This document shows, piece after piece, positions 34,959 to 43,072 of a DNA stretch of 64,000 nt (positions within the stretch are counted from its first letter, which is position 1; each line of letters starts with the position of its first letter). Location: contig CP139021.1 of assembly GCA_034044135.1 (NCBI GenBank), positions 2,247,635-2,311,634 on the forward strand. Direction: 5' to 3'. The translations under genes and the position numbers were made by a program. This stretch comes from Flammeovirgaceae bacterium SG7u.111. Lineage in GTDB: Bacteria > Bacteroidota > Bacteroidia > Cytophagales > Flammeovirgaceae. The notes under the pieces are model-generated. The model was given only the letters and a program-made list of their open reading frames with translations, was not told the origin of the DNA and searched no databases.

Positions 34959-36461
34959 ATGCTAAAGAGAATTTGGTACAAAATAGCTGAAATAGGCTTG
35001 GGAAGGTTGGGGGATAAGGAAGAAGAGGGGAATGTTATCCTGATAAACAGGGTTTCAATTCTTACTGCTTGTGCTACTTTTCTTTTTTTAATAGTCTTTT
35101 TTGTATTCCTGCCTGGGAGGGGTTGGAATACTACTCGTTTATTAATATTAGGAGCAGGCATCTTTTTTTTAGCAATTCCTTTGATTAACTATTTTGGACG
35201 GTACTTTCTTGCCAAAATTGTAATTATTTGGAGTCCTATATTATTCATTATTGTTGTTACTATTCTGCATAAAACACTATTTCCTCAAAATGTAACTCTT
35301 ATGTCTTTTTTCCACTACAGGTTTTTAGCCATTTCGTGTAGTGTATTTCCTTTCCTGATCTTCAATTCGAGGCAAAAAAAAATGATCTTTATAAACCTAC
35401 TACCAAGCTTTATAGTACTGGCTTTTGGAGAGTATATTCATGAATATTTTGGTGTGGGGCTAAGTGATTTTGGCATTATGAATAAAGATGCAATAGTTTT
35501 TGAGATTGTTATAGTTATATCCTATTTTTTTTTACTCGGGTTTGTTTATAGCCTTCGCTCCGTATCAGATAGATATCAGAAAAAAGTGGATAATCAAAAT
35601 AGGGACTTAGCGCAGGTAAATACGGAGGTTATGATACAGTCTGAAGAACTGGCTTTGAGTAATGAGAACTTGATTGAAGCGAACCATATTATTGAGGAGC
35701 AAAATAAGATGTTGGAAGAAATGGTTGAAGAAAAAACTTCTCACTTGAAAAGTGTTAATGAACAACTTACACTCCAGAACAATGAATTGTCAGAGTTTTC
35801 ATTTACTGTTTCTCATAAATTAAAGTCCCCTGTAGCTACTATATCGGGACTAATAAATCTCTTCGATAGGAATGATATGTCTTCTGAAAATAGTGAGCTA
35901 GTTGAGTATATTGAACGCTCCTGTACTTCTATGGATGAATTATTTCATGAGATATTGAACCTTCGGTCAGAGTTGAATCAAAAGTATAGCAGGTTTGGGT
36001 TGGCAAAAAAGTTTGATGAACTGGTTATGAAACTAACCGAAGGAGAGGAGGTAGAGGGGCTTGACATAAAATTAAATGACAAAACTATCAATGGAACTCT
36101 CTTTACTAACAAATTAAAGTTTGATAGTATATTGAGCCACCTAATCAGCAATGCTATTAAATACCGCTCTAATTGCCGTGAACCCAAAGTAGAGGTTACA
36201 GTTTTGGAAGATGAACACAATTATTACCTTTCGGTTTGGGATAATGGATTAGGGATTGATTTAGAATTATATAGAGAGAAAGTATTTGGAATGTTTCAGC
36301 GCTTCCATACCCACACCGATGGCAAGGGGCTTGGTTTGTATTTAGTAAAAGCGCAAGCAGAATCAATGGGAGGTTCGGCTACTGTCAGCAGTAAGCTGAA
36401 CGAGTTCACCAAGTTTGATATTAGGTTCAAAAAAAGCCAAAAGGTACTAGCCGAAAACTAG
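34959..36461 (+). CDS. Membrane sensor histidine kinase, no receiver partner in view
   Basis: A 500-residue kinase. About six membrane segments fill residues 30-200, as in 7TM-type or other multi-pass sensors. A long coiled coil (about 205-275) leads to the dimerisation and phosphotransfer domain, with the phospho-acceptor His286 in TVSHKLKSPVATISGL. The ATPase domain shows the N box LISNAIKYRSN, the G1 box WDNGLGID (about 428) and the G2 box GKGLGLYLVK. The signal is unknown. No response regulator gene is adjacent, so it is an orphan here. A decayed relative lies directly upstream, which suggests a past tandem duplication. Confidence 0.88.
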   Translation: MLKRIWYKIAEIGLGRLGDKEEEGNVILINRVSILTACATFLFLIVFFVFLPGRGWNTTRLLILGAGIFFLAIPLINYFGRYFLAKIVIIWSPILFIIVVTILHKTLFPQNVTLMSFFHYRFLAISCSVFPFLIFNSRQKKMIFINLLPSFIVLAFGEYIHEYFGVGLSDFGIMNKDAIVFEIVIVISYFFLLGFVYSLRSVSDRYQKKVDNQNRDLAQVNTEVMIQSEELALSNENLIEANHIIEEQNKMLEEMVEEKTSHLKSVNEQLTLQNNELSEFSFTVSHKLKSPVATISGLINLFDRNDMSSENSELVEYIERSCTSMDELFHEILNLRSELNQKYSRFGLAKKFDELVMKLTEGEEVEGLDIKLNDKTINGTLFTNKLKFDSILSHLISNAIKYRSNCREPKVEVTVLEDEHNYYLSVWDNGLGIDLELYREKVFGMFQRFHTHTDGKGLGLYLVKAQAESMGGSATVSSKLNEFTKFDIRFKKSQKVLAEN

Positions 36462-36623
36462 AACAACATCATTTTCATTTATAGCCCAGTAAGCCTTTCT
36501 ATTCCTTCATTCTAGCCGCTTTTTTTTCCTAACTTAGTGCATATTTATCACTCATTTGCAACTGTATATTGTGCAAGTTAGGCATAAGAGTGTGATTACG
36601 AGGATCAATTAACCGATAATCAG

Positions 36624-37283
36624 ATGGGCATATTGTTGGAAGATAATTATAAACACAAGGGGCTGAGGAATTCGTTGGTAAATAACTTGAGAAAAAAAGG
36701 AATTTATGACGAGCATATTCTGAATGCGTTTATGGAAGTACCCCGTCATTTTTTTCTCGATTCGGCATTTGAGAATCATGCCTATGAGGACAAAGCCTTT
36801 GGAATAGGTGAGGGGCAAACCATTTCTCAACCCTACACCGTTGCAGTGCAAACTAGCCTTTTGGACATAAAAAAATCGGATAAGGTTCTGGAGATAGGAA
36901 CTGGTTCAGGGTTTCAAGCGTGTATTCTTGCTGAGATGGGTTGCCAGTTGTTCACCATCGAATATAACCGCAAGCTATATTCGAAAGCTCGAAAAATGCT
37001 GGACAGACTGGGATATTCTTCCCATATTACTTGTGGAGATGGCTCGAAAGGCTTGCCGCTTTATGCCCCATTCGACAAGATTTTGGTGACTGCGGGTGCA
37101 CCCATGGTACCCAAGGCATTAGTTGAGCAATTGGCGGTTGGTGGAGTATTGGTAATCCCTGTGGGAGATCGGCAAATCCAGAAAATGTTGAAGATCACCA
37201 AGGTGGAAGAGGGTAAAATAAAGAAAGAAGAGTATGGGGACTTTAGCTTTGTAAAGCTTAGAGGGAAGCAGGGCTGGCAATAA
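36624..37283 (+). CDS. pcm: Protein-L-isoaspartate O-methyltransferase
   Basis: A 219-residue SAM-dependent methyltransferase that repairs isoaspartyl damage in proteins. Residues 30-70 carry VPRHFFLDSAFENHAYEDKAFGIGEGQTISQPYTVA, the family's substrate-side block with IGEGQTISQP. The SAM-binding motif VLEIGTGSGFQACILAEMG is next, followed by DGSKGLPLYAPFDKILVTAGAP. The C-terminus is normal. It is followed directly by a thioesterase gene on the same strand, 45 bases away by the preferred start, so an operon is likely. The start at 36624 is 11 codons before the first conserved residues. Confidence 0.93.
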   Translation: MGILLEDNYKHKGLRNSLVNNLRKKGIYDEHILNAFMEVPRHFFLDSAFENHAYEDKAFGIGEGQTISQPYTVAVQTSLLDIKKSDKVLEIGTGSGFQACILAEMGCQLFTIEYNRKLYSKARKMLDRLGYSSHITCGDGSKGLPLYAPFDKILVTAGAPMVPKALVEQLAVGGVLVIPVGDRQIQKMLKITKVEEGKIKKEEYGDFSFVKLRGKQGWQ

Positions 37284-37328
37284 TTGATCTATAACAAGTT
37301 AAGAAAGAGACTAACTGAAAAAAATAAA

Positions 37329-37850
37329 ATGAGCAAAATAGTAAAAACACCTTTGGAGTCATTGGTGAACATGATGGAAATGGTAATGCCCAATGACACG
37401 AACCCACTTAATAATTTGATGGGAGGGAGGCTTATGCATCATATGGACATTGCAGCGGCAATTTCGGCACAAAGGCATTCCAATAGCGTAGTGGTAACTG
37501 CATCGGTAGATAATGTGTCCTTTGATCATGCCATTCCCATGGGGAATATAGTTTCGTTTGAATCGAAAGTTACCCGTGCTTTTAAAACGTCGATGGAAGT
37601 GTATATTAAAGTGGTTTCGGAGAATATCCCGAAGGGTCATAAAACTTTTACCAACCATGCATTTTTCACCTTCGTGGCAGTGAATTCTGAGGGTAGGCCC
37701 GTTGAAGTACCTGCTATAAAACCAGAAACGGAGGAAGAGAAGAAGTTTTACGAAGATGCTCTTCAAAGGCGTCAGTTGCGCTTGATTATGGCGGGAAGGT
37801 TAAAGCCTACTGAGGCTCCAGAGTTGAAAGCTCTTTTTGTGAAACCGTAG
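37329..37850 (+). CDS. Hotdog-fold acyl-CoA thioesterase
   Basis: A 173-residue thioesterase of the YciA/BACH type. The hotdog signature is NLMGGRLMHHMDIAAAISAQRHSNSVVVTASVDNVSF, with the helix and catalytic Asp/His area typical of the family. FESKVTRAFKTSMEVYIKV and FTFVAVNSEGRPVEVPAI follow. The ATG at 37329 (MSKIVKTPLESL) fits the family N-terminus better than a TTG 45 bases upstream. Substrate chain length is unknown. It lies downstream of pcm and is followed by a shared terminator with the convergent rpsA gene. Confidence 0.88.
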   Translation: MSKIVKTPLESLVNMMEMVMPNDTNPLNNLMGGRLMHHMDIAAAISAQRHSNSVVVTASVDNVSFDHAIPMGNIVSFESKVTRAFKTSMEVYIKVVSENIPKGHKTFTNHAFFTFVAVNSEGRPVEVPAIKPETEEEKKFYEDALQRRQLRLIMAGRLKPTEAPELKALFVKP

Positions 37851-37907
37851 GTTGAAGAAAGAAATATGATAACTAGAAGGACTAGCTTTTTAGAAAACGA
37901 GTAAAAT

Positions 37908-37937
37908 AAAAGCCCCACTCAATTGAGTGGGGCTTTC
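37908..37937. terminator. Bidirectional terminator, thioesterase / rpsA
   Basis: AGCCCCACTCAATTGAGTGGGGCT is a 24-bp perfect palindrome (given here as one hairpin with a small loop), flanked by A residues on the left and TTT on the right, between two convergent genes. Confidence 0.9.
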
Positions 37938-37962
37938 GTATGTTATAAGCTTAGGTTACGAA

Positions 37963-39777
37963 TTACTCGTCACCTTTCTTTTTGCTCATGTCCTCTTTCA
38001 ATTGTGAAAGAACGTCCAAGTCACCAAAAGTAGCTTTAGAATCGTTTTCTTTGTTCACTTTGTCTACTGTCTTACCAGAACCTTTAGCTCCACCAGCTTT
38101 CTTAGCTTGTGGCTTGCTAGTTGGTGCTTCTTCTTTGTAAGTATGTAGGTGAGATAATACGATACGCTTGTCATCTTTAGAGAACTCAAGTACTTTGCAC
38201 TCGATTGCTTCTCCTATTTCAGGAATAGAACCGTCTTCTTTCTTAATGTTTTTATTGGTGCAGAATCCTTCGATACCATAAGGTAACTCAAGTACCACGC
38301 CTTTGTCATTTTTAGAAAGAACAGTACACTTGTGAGTTGAGCCTTGAGTAAATACATCTTCAAATGCATTCCAAGGGTTCTCTTCAAGTTGTTTGTGACC
38401 CAAAGCAAGACGTTTTTGGTCTACATCAAGCTCTAATACTACAACTTCCAACTCTTCGCTTACCTTGATAAACTCAGAAGGGTGTTTGATTTTCTTAGTC
38501 CAGCTCAAGTCAGAAACGTGAACTAATCCGTCGATACCTTCTTCAAGCTCCAAGAACAGACCGAAGTTGGTCAAGTTCCTTACGATACCTTTGTGCTGAG
38601 TGCCTACAGCGTATTTAACCAACAGATCTGAACGAGTCCAAGGATCTTCAGTCAATTGCTTGATGCCTAATGACATTTTTCTGTTGTCACGGTCGATAGT
38701 AAGAACTACCGCATCAACGTTATCGCTCACTTTCAAGAAGTCTTGTGGGTTACGCAAGTGCTGCGACCAAGACATTTCTGAAACGTGGATAAGACCTTCC
38801 ACACCAGGAACGATTTCCAAGAATGCTCCGTAATCAGCTACATTTACGATACGTCCAGAAACTTTCGTTCCAACATCGATAGCTGTATCCAAAGAATCCC
38901 ATGGGTGAGGCGTCAATTGCTTCATACCCAAAGAGATACGTTTCTTGTCATCGTCAAAGTCAAGAACTACGACTTTCACTGTTTGGTCAAGGTTAAGCAA
39001 CTCTTCTGGGTGGCTGATACGACCCCAAGAAATATCTGTAATGTGAAGTAGACCATCTACACCACCAAGGTCGATGAATACACCGAAATTGGTCATGTTC
39101 TTGATCACACCTTCCAATACTTGCCCTCTTTCGAGGTTGTTCAAGATTTCTGCTTTTTGCTTTTCGAGATCTTTCTCGATAAGTACTTTGTGTGAAACTA
39201 CTACGTTGTCGTTGGCATAGTTGATTTTTACTACTTTCAACTCCATTTTCTTGCCTACGAATACGTCGAAGTCACGGATAGGCTTCACATCAATTTGTGA
39301 ACCTGGTAAGAATGACTCGATGCTGAAGATATCTACGATCAAACCACCTTTGGTTCTTCTCTTAACTACACCTTCAATTACCTCGTCATTTTCGAAAGCT
39401 GACTGGATATTCTCCCAAGCTCTAACTATTTTCGCCTTTCTTCTAGAAAGAACGAGTTGTCCGTTGGCATCCTCTTGGTCTTCGATGTATACTTCAAAAG
39501 TATCGCCGATGTTCAAGTCCTCAACGTCCCTGAATTCGTTACGAGAAACCAATCCATCCGATTTGAAACCGATGTTCAATACCACCTCACGATCGGTTAC
39601 ACTTACAACAGTGCCCTCGATCACCTCTTTTTCACTGATCTCGGTCAATGTATTGTCATACATTGCCAACATCCTGTCTTTTTCCTCTTGCGAATAGTCG
39701 GCTCCGAAGCCTTTTGGGTCTAGATCATCCCAATTGAAATCCTGCTCGCTGCTTTGTGATTTTAATTCTTCTGACAT
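37963..39777 (-). CDS. rpsA: 30S ribosomal protein S1
   Basis: A 604-residue protein with six S1 RNA-binding (OB-fold) repeats, the full-length bacterial S1. Repeats are easy to see: VIEGTVVSVTDREVVLNIGFKSDGLVS, VIEGVVKRRTKGGLIVDIFSIESFLPGSQ, VLEGVIKNMTNFGVFIDLGGVDGLLHITD, VSGRIVNVADYGAFLEIVPGVEGLIHVSE, HKGIVRNLTNFGLFLELEEGIDGLVHVSD and a divergent sixth. It helps bind and unfold mRNA at the small subunit, a key task in this phylum where most mRNAs lack a Shine-Dalgarno sequence. A lysine-rich tail ends the protein. The ATG at 39777 (MSEELKSQ) is preferred over one 15 bases upstream. The promoter lies about 110 bases upstream. Confidence 0.96.
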   Translation of the reverse strand: MSEELKSQSSEQDFNWDDLDPKGFGADYSQEEKDRMLAMYDNTLTEISEKEVIEGTVVSVTDREVVLNIGFKSDGLVSRNEFRDVEDLNIGDTFEVYIEDQEDANGQLVLSRRKAKIVRAWENIQSAFENDEVIEGVVKRRTKGGLIVDIFSIESFLPGSQIDVKPIRDFDVFVGKKMELKVVKINYANDNVVVSHKVLIEKDLEKQKAEILNNLERGQVLEGVIKNMTNFGVFIDLGGVDGLLHITDISWGRISHPEELLNLDQTVKVVVLDFDDDKKRISLGMKQLTPHPWDSLDTAIDVGTKVSGRIVNVADYGAFLEIVPGVEGLIHVSEMSWSQHLRNPQDFLKVSDNVDAVVLTIDRDNRKMSLGIKQLTEDPWTRSDLLVKYAVGTQHKGIVRNLTNFGLFLELEEGIDGLVHVSDLSWTKKIKHPSEFIKVSEELEVVVLELDVDQKRLALGHKQLEENPWNAFEDVFTQGSTHKCTVLSKNDKGVVLELPYGIEGFCTNKNIKKEDGSIPEIGEAIECKVLEFSKDDKRIVLSHLHTYKEEAPTSKPQAKKAGGAKGSGKTVDKVNKENDSKATFGDLDVLSQLKEDMSKKKGDE

Positions 39778-39890
39778 ATAAATATGAAGCACTTATTACG
39801 CCCCGATCGTAGTGCCATCTGACCAGAGATTAGTTAAAAATGAAATTGATTGATTATTAAATAGTTAAATACCTTTAATGAAAAGGTGTG

Positions 39891-39921
39891 CAAAGGTAAG
39901 AATATCCTCAATGCTAGTCAA
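39891..39921 (-). promoter_or_regulatory. Promoter of rpsA
   Basis: On the - strand TTG (39921-39919) and TACCTTTG (39898-39891) match the Bacteroidota consensus with a 20-base spacer. The 5' leader before the rpsA ATG at 39777 would be about 105 bases. Confidence 0.7.
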
Positions 39922-40061
39922 TTAGCTATGCAAATATTTTGGCTGTTTTGGGAAAATAATTCCAGAATGGAGGGGGTTATCATCGTGTTTAGTTTTAAAA
40001 CCTCAAAATAAGCTCTTTTTCGCCCAGCTTTCGCATTTGTTTTAAGAAATTGAAGGAAGTA

Positions 40062-40763
40062 TTATCTTTTTAATAACTCAAGGACATTAGTTTTATAGAG
40101 CTTTCCTATTGGAATGGTATAAGCAGCTATCAATATTCTGCTGCCCTCGATACTGCTTATGTGTTTTTTTGCGACAAAAAAAGATTTATGAACCCTTATA
40201 AAACACTCTGGGGCGAGTTTCTTAGATATATCTGAAATTTTCTCTCTTACCACGATGGAATTATCTTTTAAAACCACCTTAGCATAATTTCCTGCCGCTT
40301 CTATATAAAGGATGTCATCTAACTTTACCTGAACATGTTTTTTATCGCTATAAAGAAAGACATGGTCAGAATTGCTATTTTCTATATGTTGGGTAGTTGA
40401 TTGCGTAGTGTCGTTTACCTGAACAGCTTTGTTGACGGCTTTTAAAAACCGCTCAAAACTAAAAGGCTTCAACAGGTAATCGGTGATTTCTAACTCATAA
40501 CCTTCCAGTGCATATTCTTTGTAAGCGGTAGTGACTATTACTTTGGGTTTGTTGGGTAATGTTTTCAAAAAATCAAACCCCTTGAGTTTTGGCATGTTCA
40601 AATCTAAAAACAGTAAATCTACTGTGTTTTCCCTTAAATAATCCAAGGCTTCAAAAGCATCGTAACAGTGCTTCATTAACTTCATGTTGGGTAGCATATC
40701 ACAATACCCTTTGATTATCTCATGAGCCATGTGCTCATCGTCTATGATAAGATACCTAACCAT
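40062..40763 (-). CDS. LytTR-family response regulator
   Basis: A 233-residue regulator. The receiver domain (residues 1-120) has the acidic pair at DDEH and the phospho-acceptor Asp in LLFLDLNMPKLKG (about residue 53), with Thr and Lys switch residues in VTTAY and YLLKPFS. The C-terminal LytTR DNA-binding domain begins near HVFLYSDKKHVQVKLDDILYIEAAGNYAKVVL. The partner kinase gene overlaps its start by eight bases. Together they form a classic LytS/LytR-type pair. Targets are unknown; the genes divergent from the pair are candidates. Confidence 0.93.
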   Translation of the reverse strand: MVRYLIIDDEHMAHEIIKGYCDMLPNMKLMKHCYDAFEALDYLRENTVDLLFLDLNMPKLKGFDFLKTLPNKPKVIVTTAYKEYALEGYELEITDYLLKPFSFERFLKAVNKAVQVNDTTQSTTQHIENSNSDHVFLYSDKKHVQVKLDDILYIEAAGNYAKVVLKDNSIVVREKISDISKKLAPECFIRVHKSFFVAKKHISSIEGSRILIAAYTIPIGKLYKTNVLELLKR

Positions 40764-41754
40764 TTCGCAGTTGCAATTGAGCCTTAAAAACCGATTTGTT
40801 AGTAGTAAATATAAGGGTATGTTTTTTAGGGTAAGCTAACTCTAGCCTGCGTTTTAAGTTTTTTAATCCAATCCCTTTTTCCTCGGCAAGCTCGTTTGCT
40901 TCAAAGTTGTTTTCTATTTCAAAATCAACAGTCCCATTTTTTTCCTGCAACTTAATGGAAATAAAGGCATTTTCACGCAAGTTTTCAACTCCATGTTTGA
41001 AAGCGTTCTCCAAAAGGATAATGAATATCAGGGGCATTATTTTGGCATCATCATTTATATTAGTATTGAATTGTATATCAATGTTTTTGTGATAGCGCAT
41101 TTTATGTAATTCAATATAGTTTTTCAGGTAGGCTATTTCCTCTTCTAGGGGCACAAGTTTCTTTTCACCTTCATAGATACTATAGCGCATTAAGTCAGAC
41201 AGCTTTAAAATGAGCGCTTTTGATCGTTCGGTATCTTTATCAACCATGCCGTATAAATTGTTAAGCATGTTAAAAAAGAAATGTGGGTTTACTTGACTTT
41301 GCAGGTGCAGCAACTCATTTTTTGTGTTCTCATTTTTCAGCCTCATGAAAGACTGTAACTGCATGATAATCCAGATGATTCCTGCTACCAGAAGAAGGGC
41401 GTAATAGATCACAACTATAATTCCGACCGCTGATGGATAATCTGCTAGAAATACGACGGATTCATTTCCGAGTATAATTGCTTCGTAGGCGGTTAGCCCT
41501 AAGGGAATAGCAATTGAAATGAAGACGAAACTTTTGGCTAGTAACCAGTTGTTTTTTTGTAAAGTAGAAATCATTCTGAAAGGTAATCTTTTTAAATAGG
41601 AGGCTGCTATAAAAAGTGATGAACGACTTCTGTTGAGGTTCATAAACCCTTCCAAAGGTGATGAAATAACTTCCAATGCACTGTAGGTAGTTGTGTCACT
41701 GTACCATCTCTGCTCATCACTAAAATTTACATCCCACCCTTCTTTGATGGACAT
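40756..41754 (-). CDS. LytS-type sensor histidine kinase
   Basis: A 332-residue sensor kinase. The His-kinase domain has the family motif LLHLQSQVNPHFFFNMLNNLYG with the phospho-acceptor His, then NYIELHKMRYH and the ATPase part ILLENAFKHGVENL and EKGIGLKNLKRRLELAYP. Two membrane helices lie at about 75-95 and 105-130. The first 70 residues are hydrophilic, which is odd for the family and suggests that translation may really start at an internal Met. It overlaps the response regulator gene by eight bases and lies only 40 bases from the divergent phosphoesterase gene. Confidence 0.88.
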   Translation of the reverse strand: MSIKEGWDVNFSDEQRWYSDTTTYSALEVISSPLEGFMNLNRSRSSLFIAASYLKRLPFRMISTLQKNNWLLAKSFVFISIAIPLGLTAYEAIILGNESVVFLADYPSAVGIIVVIYYALLLVAGIIWIIMQLQSFMRLKNENTKNELLHLQSQVNPHFFFNMLNNLYGMVDKDTERSKALILKLSDLMRYSIYEGEKKLVPLEEEIAYLKNYIELHKMRYHKNIDIQFNTNINDDAKIMPLIFIILLENAFKHGVENLRENAFISIKLQEKNGTVDFEIENNFEANELAEEKGIGLKNLKRRLELAYPKKHTLIFTTNKSVFKAQLQLRNG

Positions 41755-41794
41755 TTGTTTTGATCAAAAAAACATCAATTAAAAATAAATAAAG

Positions 41795-42967
41795 ATGAAA
41801 AAAAGAGTTTTCCGCTATGTAAAACATATAGTTGTCACCTTCGTCATTCTTGCTAGTATTGTTGTTCCAATTGGGCTTTACCACGGAGCAAGAGCCAGCT
41901 ATGGGCATAATCCTTTGCGTTTGGTATTTGATGGTGAGGGACCGTATGTTTTCTATAAAAATGATAGTACGTTAAGCGTCAATTATATAAAAGGTAATAA
42001 AGACGAGGGTTTCTATTTGACTAAGATGGAGTACACCACTTCTGAACCAATTCCTGCTCATTGCTTTTTCCCTTTAGATTCTACCCATTTTGACTTTGCT
42101 ATTCATACCAGCTTTGAAATACCTCAAGCTGTTTATACTGACAACAACAAAGTATTAGCCATCTCTGACATTGAAAGTGGGTATAAAACATTCCGAGATT
42201 TTCTGATTGGAAATAAGGTGATAGATCAAAAGCTAAATTGGATATTTGGGAAAGGGCATTTAGTGTTGGTTGGCGATTTTGTCGATAGAGGTTTTTCAAC
42301 TACACAAGTGCTTTGGTTTATTTATAAATTGGAGCAAGAAGCTAAGTCACATGGGGGGATGGTGCATTTCATTATTGGCAACCATGAACTGAAAAACATG
42401 TATGGCGATTATCAAGCTTCGGCACTTAAATACACTTTTGTGGCAGGTATGTTGGGGAAGGCGCAAGCGAATTTGTATGATTCAGCTTCGGTGTTAGGGA
42501 ATTGGTTGGCAAGCAAAAATGTGATTGAACGTATCAATGGGAACCTATTTATGCATGGAGGTTTGCATCCAGGTGTTGCCAATCTCGACATGTCTCTAGA
42601 GGAGGTCAATAATTTCTTGAGAAGTAGTTATTATACATCCCCTTACCCGAAGCCTGACAAAAGCGAGACAGAAATATTATTATCGTCAAAAACGGGGATT
42701 TGCTGGTACCGAGGCTATTTCAAAGATGGCTTGACACAGGAAGAAGTGGAGAAACCTTTGGAGAAGTTCGGCGCAAAGGCTGTAATAGTTGGACATACGC
42801 TCCAGTCAAAAGTAAAGAGTCATTATGAGGGAAAAGTAATTGGGATTGATGTGAAGCATTCCAAAGATTACCACAAAGAATGGCCAAGCCAAAAGTCTGA
42901 AGGTTTGCTCATAGAAAATGGTTTGTATTATCGAGTTTTTGATGATGGGGGGAAAGAAGAGTTATAA
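41795..42967 (+). CDS. Calcineurin-like metallophosphoesterase
   Basis: A 390-residue protein with an N-terminal membrane segment (HIVVTFVILASIVVPIGLYH), so it is likely exported or anchored with the enzyme in the periplasm. The metallophosphoesterase motifs are LVGDFVDRG and FIIGNHELKNMYGDY, with later His residues in VIVGHTLQS. The first motif is AISDIESGY rather than the usual GDIHG: the Asp remains but the His is missing, which may alter the metal site. The GD-x-x-DRG plus GNHE arrangement is that of Shewanella-type phosphatases and diadenosine tetraphosphatases. Substrate unknown. It is divergent from the LytS/LytTR pair. Confidence 0.85.
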   Translation: MKKRVFRYVKHIVVTFVILASIVVPIGLYHGARASYGHNPLRLVFDGEGPYVFYKNDSTLSVNYIKGNKDEGFYLTKMEYTTSEPIPAHCFFPLDSTHFDFAIHTSFEIPQAVYTDNNKVLAISDIESGYKTFRDFLIGNKVIDQKLNWIFGKGHLVLVGDFVDRGFSTTQVLWFIYKLEQEAKSHGGMVHFIIGNHELKNMYGDYQASALKYTFVAGMLGKAQANLYDSASVLGNWLASKNVIERINGNLFMHGGLHPGVANLDMSLEEVNNFLRSSYYTSPYPKPDKSETEILLSSKTGICWYRGYFKDGLTQEEVEKPLEKFGAKAVIVGHTLQSKVKSHYEGKVIGIDVKHSKDYHKEWPSQKSEGLLIENGLYYRVFDDGGKEEL

Positions 42968-42996
42968 ACCTTTCCTTGGTTAAACAAGCCAAAATG

Positions 42997-43039
42997 ACCT
43001 ACAAGCCCTTCTTAGTGAAAACAAGAAAGGTTTGTAGGT
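42997..43039. terminator. Hairpin between phosphoesterase and GH2 gene
   Basis: ACCTACAA and TTGTAGGT enclose a second inner pairing of CCCTTCTT with AAGAAAGG, followed by ATAAAAAA. It lies between convergent genes and could stop both. Confidence 0.65.
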
Positions 43040-43072
43040 TATAAAAAAGGTGGGTTTCAAGAAATCATCACC

